NCBI GenBank assembly: GCA_018000835.1
Contig: JAGNJD010000019.1
Span: forward strand, 1 to 39,277
Direction of reading: 5' to 3'
From: Candidatus Goldiibacteriota bacterium
Lineage (GTDB): Bacteria > Oederibacteriota > PGYV01 > DSYL01
DNA: 39,277 nucleotides
Of this stretch, positions 9,485 to 17,796 are shown piece by piece. The translations under genes and the position numbers were made by a program. Each line of letters starts with the position of its first letter. Within the stretch, counting starts at the first letter, position 1. The notes beneath the pieces were generated by a model. It had not been told where the DNA came from and ran no database searches. It saw only the letters and a list, made by a program, of their open reading frames with translations.

Positions 9485-10216
9485 ATGAAAAAAGTTTTTA
9501 CTTTGGCAATAATAATAAATTTTGTTTTTGTGATGCTTGTTTTTGCGCAGGATAAAACTAACCAGAAAACCATTGACAAAATAAATACCGAAGTAGAGAA
9601 AAAGATGGAACAGATAAGAAATTCCGGGAAAACAGGCACGTTTGTTGAAGAAATAAAAATAAAAAAGGGTGTAAAAAAAGAAGAACCCAAAACCGAAATA
9701 ATCCCTGAAAAAAGCGGGTATATAGGCGTTTTATCCACATTAAACATCATTGGCGGGATATTTGAGGGAGCAATAATCGGAGCCGGCTGCGGACTCATAG
9801 GGTATGCACAACTTGATAATCGCGACATTGACCCTCTTATAAATGGAGCCATTATTGGTGCAGGGACGGGATTTGCATTATCTTCTGTTTTATCGCTTGT
9901 GCAGTTAAATAGTAAAAAATATTACGCATCTGATGATTTTGGACTAAATCTAATAGGCGGTGCAATTCTTGGGGGAATGCTGGGTGCTGCCGGCGGTGCC
10001 ATTTCTTTTGGTAATACGGACAGGATGGAGGACGTAACGCAGGGTATTGGATATGGAGTTGCTATAGGAAGTGCAACGGGATTTATTCTTGCAATCGTTG
10101 AGTTTTTTCTGCCGGAAAACATAAGAGGCGGTGCCGGTTATGGCGGCAGCGGCAGGGCAATGAACGTAATATTAAATGACAAATATTCTTTATTGGAATA
10201 TAATTTTAATTTTTAA
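9485..10216 (+). CDS. Secreted glycine-zipper protein, unknown function
   Basis: Protein of 243 residues with a signal peptide (1-22, ending VFAQ). Residues 23-75 are charged and probably coiled-coil. From about 80 to 215 there are repeated Gly-rich hydrophobic helices of glycine-zipper type (GAIIGAGCGLIGYA, GAIIGAGTGFAL, GGAILGGMLGAAGGA, GYGVAIGSATGFIL). It ends LLEYNFNF with a C-terminal Phe. Glycine zippers often mediate membrane helix packing or oligomerisation. I know no named family. The 10227 gene, also zipper-type, follows 10 bases downstream, so the pair is probably co-transcribed. Confidence 0.6.
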   Translation: MKKVFTLAIIINFVFVMLVFAQDKTNQKTIDKINTEVEKKMEQIRNSGKTGTFVEEIKIKKGVKKEEPKTEIIPEKSGYIGVLSTLNIIGGIFEGAIIGAGCGLIGYAQLDNRDIDPLINGAIIGAGTGFALSSVLSLVQLNSKKYYASDDFGLNLIGGAILGGMLGAAGGAISFGNTDRMEDVTQGIGYGVAIGSATGFILAIVEFFLPENIRGGAGYGGSGRAMNVILNDKYSLLEYNFNF

Positions 10217-10226
10217 GGTGCAAATT

Positions 10227-10598
10227 ATGAAAAGAGTTTTAATTTTAATTTTGTTTTTATTGACTGCAACTGGTTTTGTTTTTGCCGGTAACGTTGCAAA
10301 TATAATTGCTTTTGACACGTTAATAGGCGCGGCAGGCGGTGCTGCTCTTGGAGCGGCATTGTCAACGCCTGCATATTTACAGGGAGGAGCAGAAAATTCA
10401 CAATTATTTTTTGTTGGTGCCGGCTGGGGCGGGATAATAGGCGCAAGCATTGGTTTGTGTTATAGCATTTATCACATTATAACTTACGTTCAGGGAATAA
10501 ACGTTCCAGAGAAAAAGAAAGAAAAAGCTTTTCCTGGAACAAACGACATATATCTGACGTCTAATGGTACGAATTTAATTTTTTTAAAAACATTTTAA
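10227..10598 (+). CDS. Small secreted glycine-zipper protein, unknown function
   Basis: Starting at 10227 (AAGGTG upstream) gives 123 residues. An earlier in-frame ATG at 10176 would overlap the previous gene and precede the signal peptide. Signal peptide 1-21 (ending FVFAG), then two Gly-rich hydrophobic helices (TLIGAAGGAALGAAL and GAGWGGIIGASIGL), a short charged linker (EKKKEK) and a C-terminal stretch ending LKTF. It looks like a shorter relative of its upstream neighbour. Function unknown. Confidence 0.6.
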   Translation: MKRVLILILFLLTATGFVFAGNVANIIAFDTLIGAAGGAALGAALSTPAYLQGGAENSQLFFVGAGWGGIIGASIGLCYSIYHIITYVQGINVPEKKKEKAFPGTNDIYLTSNGTNLIFLKTF

Positions 10599-10612
10599 TA
10601 AGGAGGTAAGGC

Positions 10613-11056
10613 ATGAAGGACTTAAAGGTTTTATTTGTTTTGTTGTTGGCAGTTGGCCTGGTTTTTGGTTCTGGTTGTGCATCAAAACAAACGGTTCAGA
10701 AAACTCCGGAAGGAAACTTTGAATCAACCGGTGAAGTTGAAGAACCAGAGGAATTACCTGCAGAACAAACTGCAAAACAGCCAGCAGGACTAAAGTATGT
10801 AGTTGTAAGGGGAGATACTTTGTGGGACATTTCTGCAAAGAGCAAAATTTATTCTGATAATTTTTTATGGCCTTTGCTTTTTAAGGCAAACAGGGACCAG
10901 ATAGAAGACCCTGATATCATTGAGGTTGGACAGGAACTTTTGGTGCGTAAGGACTGGTCAAAAGCAGAAATGAATGATGCAAGGCAAAAGGCAAAAGATA
11001 CACCGCCATATATTCCGCATACTACTCCAAGAAAAAGCCTTCCTTTAAAATATTAG
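10613..11056 (+). CDS. LysM-domain lipoprotein
   Basis: Protein of 147 residues with a lipoprotein signal peptide; the probable lipidated Cys is residue 22 (VFGSGC). A low-complexity Glu/Pro/Ala linker (32-58) leads to a LysM domain at about 63-113 (YVVVRGDTLWDISAKSKIY and later DPDIIEVGQELLV). LysM binds peptidoglycan, so the protein probably sits in the periplasm attached to a membrane and the wall. A strong ribosome site (AAGGAGG) precedes the ATG. It lies 27 bases upstream of phoH, so it may be transcribed with that cluster. Confidence 0.85.
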   Translation: MKDLKVLFVLLLAVGLVFGSGCASKQTVQKTPEGNFESTGEVEEPEELPAEQTAKQPAGLKYVVVRGDTLWDISAKSKIYSDNFLWPLLFKANRDQIEDPDIIEVGQELLVRKDWSKAEMNDARQKAKDTPPYIPHTTPRKSLPLKY

Positions 11057-11083
11057 TTAAAAAAATAAAAGGATTGCATTTTA

Positions 11084-12076
11084 TTGGGTGACGTTAAAAA
11101 AAGATTATTTATTGATTTAAACAGTGATGACGTTTTGACTTTATTCGGAGTTGCCGATGAAAATCTGCGGCTGATTGAAAGAGAATTTAACGTCCGCATT
11201 TCAGGCAAAGACAACAGGATAATAATAAAAGGAAATAAGCACAACTCCGAGGATGCAGAAAAGGCAATAGAAAAACTAAAATCTGTTATAGTTGAAGGCA
11301 GGAACATATCCAGATTTTATGTTGAAGAAATAATAGAAGAAGTAAGGAATGGAAGTTATCAATTGAAAGAAGACAGAAAAAAAATTGCGGTTGATTTTGA
11401 AAACGGTTTGTTGATATCTTCAAAAAGAAAACCGATAAGACCAAAAACGAAAAATCAGAGAGAATATCTTAAAAAGATATTTAACAATCAGATTATATTT
11501 GCAATAGGACCTGCAGGAACCGGCAAAACTTATCTTGCCATTGCTGCAGGTCTTTATTTTTTACGGGAAAAAAAAGTAGAGCGGATAATACTCGTCAGAC
11601 CGGTCGTTGAAGCAGGAGAAAATCTTGGTTTTTTACCAGGTGATTTAAAAGAAAAAATAGACCCTTATTTACGTCCTTTGTTTGACGCCATTTATGACAT
11701 GATAGAACCAAGGATATTTCACGAACTTATCCAGAGTGAAATCATAGAAATAGCCCCGCTTGCTTACATGAGGGGAAGAACTCTTAACAAGGCATTTGTA
11801 ATTCTTGACGAAGCACAAAATACGACGGTTGACCAGATGAAGATGTTTTTAACGAGAACCGGCAACGATTCAAAACTCGTCATAACCGGTGACATAACCC
11901 AAATAGACCTGCCAGTCGGCAAAAAGTCGGGATTGATTCATGCAAAGGAATTGTTTGAAAGAAGCGGGGATGACATGGGAATGACTTTTATTAATTTTAC
12001 GGCAGAAGATGTTTCGCGTGCGGAAATCGTAAAGAAAATTCTGGAAGCATACGATAGATATGAAAAAAACGGATAA
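11084..12076 (+). CDS. phoH: PhoH-family ATPase (YbeZ)
   Basis: Protein of 330 residues from a TTG start, supported by AAAAGGA about ten bases upstream. The N-terminal part (about 1-120) is a KH-like RNA-binding region. The PhoH P-loop core follows, with Walker A GPAGTGKT at 142-149 and Walker B FVILDEAQ at 238-245. In E. coli ybeZ is next to ybeY and ybeX, and the same order occurs here, with the next gene overlapping by 17 bases. By family knowledge it is an ATP-binding partner of YbeY in RNA metabolism; its exact role is not settled. Confidence 0.93.
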   Translation: MGDVKKRLFIDLNSDDVLTLFGVADENLRLIEREFNVRISGKDNRIIIKGNKHNSEDAEKAIEKLKSVIVEGRNISRFYVEEIIEEVRNGSYQLKEDRKKIAVDFENGLLISSKRKPIRPKTKNQREYLKKIFNNQIIFAIGPAGTGKTYLAIAAGLYFLREKKVERIILVRPVVEAGENLGFLPGDLKEKIDPYLRPLFDAIYDMIEPRIFHELIQSEIIEIAPLAYMRGRTLNKAFVILDEAQNTTVDQMKMFLTRTGNDSKLVITGDITQIDLPVGKKSGLIHAKELFERSGDDMGMTFINFTAEDVSRAEIVKKILEAYDRYEKNG

Positions 12077-12500
12077 TTTACCATTTATAACAATTTTTTT
12101 TCAAAAAAAATTTAAAATCAGATACAATTTAAAAAATTTTGTAGAAAAAATATTAGAAAAAGAAAATAAAACGGACGTTTACATTAATCTGATTTTTGTG
12201 GATGATGAAAAGATAAAGCAGATAAACACGGATTTCAGGATGAAAAAATCCGCAACCGACGTCATTTCTTTTGGTTATAACGAGAAAAAACAGACTGGTG
12301 GAGACGTTTTTATTTCCGTTGAAACCGCAAAAATCAACGCAAAAATTTATGATTTAAGTTTTGAGGAAGAAATGTTACGCCTCGTTGCACATGGAGTTCT
12401 GCACGTTCTGGGGTATGACCATACGGATGTTTTTAACAAAACTGAAGAAATGAAAAAGAAACAGGAAAAATACGTTAGTTTATTTTTAAAGGAGCGATAA
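12060..12500 (+). CDS. ybeY: Endoribonuclease YbeY, 16S rRNA maturation factor
   Basis: Protein of 146 residues, typical length. The zinc motif HGVLHVLGYDH places the metal-binding His at 111, 115 and 121, and the upstream family signature ATDVISF is at 65-71. YbeY is needed for 16S rRNA 3'-end maturation and ribosome quality control. The ATG at 12060 overlaps the end of phoH, suggesting translational coupling, and the stop directly abuts the ATG of the next gene. Confidence 0.95.
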   Translation: MKKTDNLPFITIFFQKKFKIRYNLKNFVEKILEKENKTDVYINLIFVDDEKIKQINTDFRMKKSATDVISFGYNEKKQTGGDVFISVETAKINAKIYDLSFEEEMLRLVAHGVLHVLGYDHTDVFNKTEEMKKKQEKYVSLFLKER

Positions 12501-13772
12501 ATGGATGTCGTATTACTGACGGAATTATTGGTTATATTACTGCTTTTTGTTTTATCTGCATTATGCTCGCTTGCTGAAACATCTTTGATAGGAATGAACA
12601 AGTTAAAAATATTTGCATACATAAAAAATAATCATAAGGCAGCAAATGATTTAAAGTTGTGGTTAAAGGACCCAAACAAATTACTTTCTACGATAGTTAT
12701 ATTGAATAATGCGATTGCAATAGGCGTATCCACAATCGGCGCATTTTTCTCTTTGCGACTTTCCGAAATTTTTAAATTTAACGTCTCGTTAACCGCAACG
12801 ATTAATGCCATGGTCATAACTTTTTTCATAATAATATTCGGGGAAATAACTCCCAAAATTTTTGCACTTCATAACACTGAAAAACTTGGTTTGTTTTTTA
12901 TTACTCCTGTTGTTGTTTTATACAAAATATTAAGACCAATTACCGAGGTGGTGGTAAAAATAAGCAGGTTTATAATAACTTCGTTCGGCGGAAAGCCGGT
13001 TGACAGCATTCCCATCATCACGGCAAAGGAGATTAATACGGCAATTGACATTGGTGCCGAGCAGGGTTTTATCAATGAAATGGAAAAGAAAATGATGTCG
13101 CACATTCTGGAACTCGGCGATTTGAGGGCAAAAGACGTAATGGTGCCGAGAACGTCCATAGTTGCACTGGACGTAGAATGGCCAATTGATAAAATTCTGG
13201 ACGTAGTAATTGAAGAGGGTTATACCAGAATGCCGGTTTATAAAGGTAACATTGATAACATAGTTGGCGTCATTTATACGAAAGACATGCTTGGAATGAT
13301 AAAAAACAGGGGTTTGATAGTTTTTCAGGATTTAATACGCATACCTTATTTTGTTCCTGAAACTAAATACGTTGACGACCTTTTAAAGGAGTTTAAAAAA
13401 GGCAAGATACACATGGCAATCGTCGTTGATGAATTTGGAGGCACAGCCGGAATGATAACTCTTGAAGACATCCTTGAAGAAATAGTGGGCGATATAAAAG
13501 ATGAATACGACATAGAAGAAAAAGAAGTTGAGCAGATTGACAACAAAACTTACATAGTAAAAGGGAAAACCGAAATAGAAAAAATTAACAACTTTCTGGG
13601 AATGGACATTCCGGTTGAAGACGACGTAAACACGATAGGCGGTGCCATTATGGCAATTGCCGGGAGAGTCCCGAAATCCGGCGAGATAATTAAAGTCGGA
13701 AACGTCCAGTTTGTGGTTTTGAAATCCGATGAAAGAAAAATAGAAAGAATAAAAATAGAAAAAACGGATTGA
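12501..13772 (+). CDS. CNNM/HlyC-CorC-type membrane protein with CBS pair
   Basis: Protein of 423 residues. Order: DUF21/CNNM membrane domain with about four helices (about 1-190, including FGEITPKIFAL near 114-124), two CBS domains (about 210-330; DVMVPRTSIVALD begins the first) and a C-terminal CorC_HlyC domain (about 345-420, DVNTIGGAIMAIAGRVPKSGE). CNNM proteins are linked to Mg2+ export or homeostasis. Its place after ybeZ-ybeY matches E. coli ybeX (corC), although YbeX lacks the membrane domain. The start immediately follows the ybeY stop with an AAGGAG site inside ybeY. Confidence 0.92.
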   Translation: MDVVLLTELLVILLLFVLSALCSLAETSLIGMNKLKIFAYIKNNHKAANDLKLWLKDPNKLLSTIVILNNAIAIGVSTIGAFFSLRLSEIFKFNVSLTATINAMVITFFIIIFGEITPKIFALHNTEKLGLFFITPVVVLYKILRPITEVVVKISRFIITSFGGKPVDSIPIITAKEINTAIDIGAEQGFINEMEKKMMSHILELGDLRAKDVMVPRTSIVALDVEWPIDKILDVVIEEGYTRMPVYKGNIDNIVGVIYTKDMLGMIKNRGLIVFQDLIRIPYFVPETKYVDDLLKEFKKGKIHMAIVVDEFGGTAGMITLEDILEEIVGDIKDEYDIEEKEVEQIDNKTYIVKGKTEIEKINNFLGMDIPVEDDVNTIGGAIMAIAGRVPKSGEIIKVGNVQFVVLKSDERKIERIKIEKTD

Positions 13773-14129
13773 TCCGTTTCGTTACCTTTGGTACAGATAC
13801 TCCTTGCTGTCCATATTTACCCTTTTTCAAAAGGGAAAAAAATTTCCCTCTTTCCCCCTTTTTCAAAGGGGGAAAAAAAGCAAAGTAAATTCCCCTCTTT
13901 GGAAAAGAGGGGATAGGGGAGATTTTATTTCTTTCAAATCCCACTTAGTCCCCCTTTTCTAAAGGGGGAAAATAAGAAGACAAATCCCCTTTTAAAAATA
14001 TATAATATTGAATGAATTATTGGAAATTTATATTTTTTAACAAACGTGGGATGATTTTTGAAATATTGCAAAAATTTTGTTATTTGTTAAAATAATGAAC
14101 GTAAAATATTATAAGGAAGGAGAACGAAT
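13773..14129. repeat. Array of C-run/G-run hairpin repeats between the corC-like gene and leuS
   Basis: No gene is present. Four hairpins with C-rich left arms and G-rich right arms follow one another: 13820-13835 (CCCTTTT/AAAAGGG), 13851-13875 (TTTCCCCCTTT/AAAGGGGGAAA), 13891-13913 (TCCCCTCTTT/AAAGAGGGGA) and 13950-13968 (CCCCCTTT/AAAGGGGG). The unit including GATAGGGGAGATTTTATT recurs at 34216-34312, so this is a dispersed repeat. The remaining 140 bases hold the leuS promoter region. No T-box leader motif was seen. Confidence 0.75.
14066..14093 (+). promoter_or_regulatory. Probable leuS promoter
   Basis: TTGCAA (14066-14071) and TAAAAT (14088-14093) are 16 bases apart and lie 36 bases before the leuS start. 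Confidence 0.5.
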
Positions 14130-16619
14130 TTGACCGAACATTATCTTTTTAAAGAGATTGAAAAAAAATGGCAGGATTACTGGGAAAAAAACAAAACATT
14201 TAAAACGACAGGGAAAGGTAAAAAGTATTACGTCCTTGAAATGTTCCCTTATCCATCAGGGTATCTGCATATGGGACACGTGCGCGTATATTGCATAGGT
14301 GACGTAATATCCCATTACATGCGGTTGAGGGGTTTTGACGTTATACATCCAATGGGGTTTGACGCCTTTGGTTTGCCTGCTGAAAATGCTGCAATAAAAA
14401 GCGGCATGCATCCTGCAAAATGGACTTATGCAAATATTGATTATGCCCGTAAGCAATTTAAAAAAATGGGCATTTCCTATGACTGGGACAGGGAAATAAT
14501 AACCTGTGACGAGCGTTATTATAAATGGAATCAGTGGCTTTTTATTAAATTTTATGAAAAAGGCCTTGCGTATAGAAAAGAAACTGCCGTTAACTGGTGC
14601 CCGGGTTGCGGAACGGTGCTTGCAAATGAACAGGTGCATGAAGGCAGGTGCTGGAGATGTGAAACAAAAGTGGAGCAGAAAAATCTGACACAGTGGTTTT
14701 TCAAAATAACGGATTATGCACAGCAATTGCTGGATGGCCATAGCGAGATTAACTGGCCGCAACGCGTCATCCTGATGCAGAAAAACTGGATAGGCAGAAG
14801 CGACGGAGTGAAAATATTTTTCAGGGAAGAAAAAACCGGAGAGACGATGCCTGTTTTTACCACGAGACCTGATACCATTTTTGGAGCAACTTACGTTGTC
14901 CTTGCACCGCAGCATCCTTTTATTGAAAAGATAAAAAAAATGGTGCCGGATAATAAAGTAAAAGAGATAGAACAATTTCAGGAAAAAGTCAAAAAATCCG
15001 ACATAACGGTTGATACTCTTATTAATATGGAAAAGGAGGGAATAGATACGGGCGCATTTGCAATCAATCCGGTTAACAATGCGAGAATACCGATATGGAT
15101 AGGTAATTACGTTTTAATGGAATATGGAACAGGCGCCATTATGGCAGTCCCTTCACATGACAGCAGGGATTTTGCGTTTGCAAAAAAATATGGCTTGCCG
15201 ATAATTGTCGTAATACAACCGGAAGGGGAAAATTTAAATCCTGAAAAAATGAGTGATGCTTATGAAGAGCAGGGGAAACTTATAAATTCCGGGCAGTTTA
15301 ACGGGCTTAATAACGAAGAAGCAAAAAAGAAAATCGGGGAATGGATGGAAAAAACTGGGATAGGCACCATAGAGACGAATTATAAATTAAAGGATTGGCT
15401 GATTTCAAGGCAGAGATACTGGGGCACGCCAATCCCGGCCGTATATTGTGATAAATGCGGTGTTGTGATGGAAAAGGAAAAAAATCTGCCTGTGGTCCTT
15501 CCCCTTGATATAGAGTTTACGGGAAAAGGTAATCCACTTACGACGTCCAGGACTTTTTTAAAAACGAAATGTCCGAAATGCGGGGCTGATGCCACTCGTG
15601 AAACGGATACTATGGATACTTTCGTGGATTCTTCATGGTATTTTATTAGATATTGCGACGCACATAACGACGAACTGTGTATTGACAAAAAAATTGCGGA
15701 CAGGGAACTGCCGGTTGACCAGTACGTCGGCGGGCCTGAACATGCGTGTATGCATCTTATTTATGCAAGATTTTTTACGAAAGTAATGAAAGACCTCGGG
15801 TTGATTTCCTGTAACGAACCTTTTAAAAAACTGCTGACGCAGGGCATGGTGATAAAAGACGGAAATAAAATGTCAAAATCAAAAGGCAATACTGTAAGTC
15901 CGGATGACATGATAGAAAAATATGGTGCAGATACTGCAAGGTTGTTTATGTTGTTTGCTTCCCCGCCGCCGCTTGACCTTGAATGGAGCGACGAAGGCGT
16001 AGAAGGGGCTTCCCGGTTTTTAAACAGGGTCTGGAGAAAAGTTTTAAGTTTACTTGAAAAGACAGGAACGCAGGATAAAATAAAAAACGCCGAACCAGAC
16101 GTAGACAAACTGGATGCAAACGGTAAAAAACTTTTAAGAAAAGTCCATCAGACGATAAAAAAGGTTACGAACGACGTTGAAATTGAACAGCAGTTTAACA
16201 CGGCAATTGCAGCCATAATGGAAATGTTTAACGTTTTAAACGATACGGAAGTTGACATGGAGAGAGAAGAAAATAAAATTCTCATGTTTTTTGCCGTTAA
16301 AAATCTCATAATAATGTTGTCTCCCATGGTCCCGCATTTTTCTGAGGAATTATGGGAAAAAAGCGGTTTTAAGCCAAGTATATTTGGATATGGATGGCCG
16401 GAGTTCAGGGAAGAATTAACGGTTGAAGATGAAATTGAATTCGTGATACAGATATCAGGGAAAATAAGGGACAGGATTAAGGCGCCGTTAAACGTAACTC
16501 AACAGGAAATTGAAAAAATTGCGTTTGAGAGCAATAAAATAAAAGAGTGGCTGGACGGCAGGGAAATAATCAAAAAAATATTTGTCCCTAACAAATTGTT
16601 GAATATTGTGGTAAAATAA
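14130..16619 (+). CDS. leuS: Leucyl-tRNA synthetase
   Basis: Protein of 829 residues from a TTG start with a strong AAGGAAGGAG site. Class I signatures are HMGH at 47-50 (HIGH) and KMSKS at 580-584. A zinc module with two Cys pairs (WCPGCG and CWRCE) near 160-180 and the CP1 editing domain (TTRPDTIFGATYVV near 247-260) lie between them. A further Cys-rich zinc insertion is near 430-490. It charges tRNA-Leu and edits mischarged products. It heads the operon leuS-lptE-unknown-holA. Confidence 0.97.
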   Translation: MTEHYLFKEIEKKWQDYWEKNKTFKTTGKGKKYYVLEMFPYPSGYLHMGHVRVYCIGDVISHYMRLRGFDVIHPMGFDAFGLPAENAAIKSGMHPAKWTYANIDYARKQFKKMGISYDWDREIITCDERYYKWNQWLFIKFYEKGLAYRKETAVNWCPGCGTVLANEQVHEGRCWRCETKVEQKNLTQWFFKITDYAQQLLDGHSEINWPQRVILMQKNWIGRSDGVKIFFREEKTGETMPVFTTRPDTIFGATYVVLAPQHPFIEKIKKMVPDNKVKEIEQFQEKVKKSDITVDTLINMEKEGIDTGAFAINPVNNARIPIWIGNYVLMEYGTGAIMAVPSHDSRDFAFAKKYGLPIIVVIQPEGENLNPEKMSDAYEEQGKLINSGQFNGLNNEEAKKKIGEWMEKTGIGTIETNYKLKDWLISRQRYWGTPIPAVYCDKCGVVMEKEKNLPVVLPLDIEFTGKGNPLTTSRTFLKTKCPKCGADATRETDTMDTFVDSSWYFIRYCDAHNDELCIDKKIADRELPVDQYVGGPEHACMHLIYARFFTKVMKDLGLISCNEPFKKLLTQGMVIKDGNKMSKSKGNTVSPDDMIEKYGADTARLFMLFASPPPLDLEWSDEGVEGASRFLNRVWRKVLSLLEKTGTQDKIKNAEPDVDKLDANGKKLLRKVHQTIKKVTNDVEIEQQFNTAIAAIMEMFNVLNDTEVDMEREENKILMFFAVKNLIIMLSPMVPHFSEELWEKSGFKPSIFGYGWPEFREELTVEDEIEFVIQISGKIRDRIKAPLNVTQQEIEKIAFESNKIKEWLDGREIIKKIFVPNKLLNIVVK

Positions 16620-16708
16620 AGAAAAGCCCGGATGAAATTTTTGGGAAACGAAAAACCGCTTTTACAAAATGCAGAGATAATGAAACCTAAAAATAAGGAG
16701 GACTTTTT

Positions 16709-17224
16709 GTGAATAAAATTTTAAAAATTATTTTTGCTTTTTTATTACCTGCTGCCTTTTTCTCCTGTGCAACGTATTCGCCGCAGGTTACTTTACCGGC
16801 AAACATAAAGAGCATAGCAATCCCCGTATTTGTAAACAAAACCGACAGGTATAACATAGAACAATATATAACACAGAAAACCATAGACAATTTTCTTGCC
16901 GACGGCAGGGTTGCAATAAAGGACGAAAAAAATGCCGATGCCATACTTAAATGCAGAATTTCAAAATACATCCATACTCCCATAAGGTTTAACGCAAATC
17001 AGATAGCCCAGGAATACAGGTTAAGAATATATCTGGAAATTTATTTTTTTGACAACGTAAAACAGCATTTGTTATGGAAGGACGAAACTACAATATGGGA
17101 AGAGACAACTTATTTCGTGGCAAATGACATGGGAATGCCGGTGGAAGACGAAGTTATAGCAAGAAACAGAGTCCTTGACAAACTGGCTGAACGCGTTTTC
17201 AGAAGGGTCGTAAACGGATGGTAA
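16709..17224 (+). CDS. lptE: LptE-like LPS-assembly lipoprotein
   Basis: Protein of 171 residues from a GTG start preceded by AAGGAGG. The signal peptide ends in a Cys at residue 20 (AAFFSC), as in lipoproteins. The mature part has the features of short LptE-type proteins: YSPQVTLPANIKSIAIPVFVNKT near 23-45, then an alternating beta/helix domain. LptE partners LptD in inserting lipopolysaccharide in the outer membrane. The gene sits between leuS and holA, exactly where enterobacteria keep lptE, which supports the call although sequence identity in this family is low. Confidence 0.8.
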   Translation: MNKILKIIFAFLLPAAFFSCATYSPQVTLPANIKSIAIPVFVNKTDRYNIEQYITQKTIDNFLADGRVAIKDEKNADAILKCRISKYIHTPIRFNANQIAQEYRLRIYLEIYFFDNVKQHLLWKDETTIWEETTYFVANDMGMPVEDEVIARNRVLDKLAERVFRRVVNGW

Positions 17225-17231
17225 AAACGTC

Positions 17232-17795
17232 GTGAAAAAGTTAATTTTAATTGCCGTTATGTTTTTTTACAGCGTTGCAGCGTATGCTGAAAAACAGCCG
17301 GCATACGTAATAGGGCACCTAACCACGTGTAGTGGGCTAATAAATAATTATCCGGCTGACAGCATAAACTGGTTTTACAGGTCCAAACACACGGTAGTCC
17401 AGTTTTTTGCATATTTTTTATTCTGGACGCAGGCTTCTTTTGACTATAATTTAAAAAATAAGCGGCATCTTTTTATAAATCCTTATGAATATTATTCAGG
17501 GTTAAAAAGAATAGACGAAGATACCAGTTTTACCATTGAAAATATCTGGATGTCTCCTTCAAAAAAAATAATATGTGAAAAGATAGTAACATTTGACAAA
17601 TTATCAACTGATAAAAGAGTAGGAGTGGGAGATAAACAATACGTCCCTTATGCTTTTGGCAATTTCATCGGAATAAACGAAGCGTTCCCTGAAAACGGAC
17701 AGGCAGGCCTGCCTGTCGAAAAGGGATTGTATAACATCCAGATTTACGTTAACGGCAATCTTGCTTCAATCACTTTTTTTGAAATGAAGGACTGA
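17232..17795 (+). CDS. Secreted protein of unknown function in the leuS-lptE-holA operon
   Basis: Protein of 187 residues from a GTG start 7 bases after lptE. Residues 1-19 form a signal peptide (ending YAE). The mature domain has a Trp/Tyr/Phe-rich segment (SINWFYRSKHTVVQFFAYFLF near 43-63) and ends in a beta-rich part (EKGLYNIQIYVNGNLASITFFEM) resembling an Ig-like sandwich edge. holA starts 1 base after its stop, so it is co-transcribed. I do not recognise a family. Its place beside lptE suggests an envelope role, by inference only. Confidence 0.6.
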   Translation: MKKLILIAVMFFYSVAAYAEKQPAYVIGHLTTCSGLINNYPADSINWFYRSKHTVVQFFAYFLFWTQASFDYNLKNKRHLFINPYEYYSGLKRIDEDTSFTIENIWMSPSKKIICEKIVTFDKLSTDKRVGVGDKQYVPYAFGNFIGINEAFPENGQAGLPVEKGLYNIQIYVNGNLASITFFEMKD

Positions 17796-17796
17796 A

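Noticed and set aside
13762..13779. AAACGGAT/ATCCGTTT hairpin over the corC-like stop as a terminator
   Set aside because: The loop is too small at full stem length and there is no T run; the following hairpin array is a better candidate for transcript ends.
13690..13944. Minus-strand frame over the C/G hairpin array
   Set aside because: Its composition is a translation of low-complexity C/G hairpins and overlaps the end of the corC-like gene.
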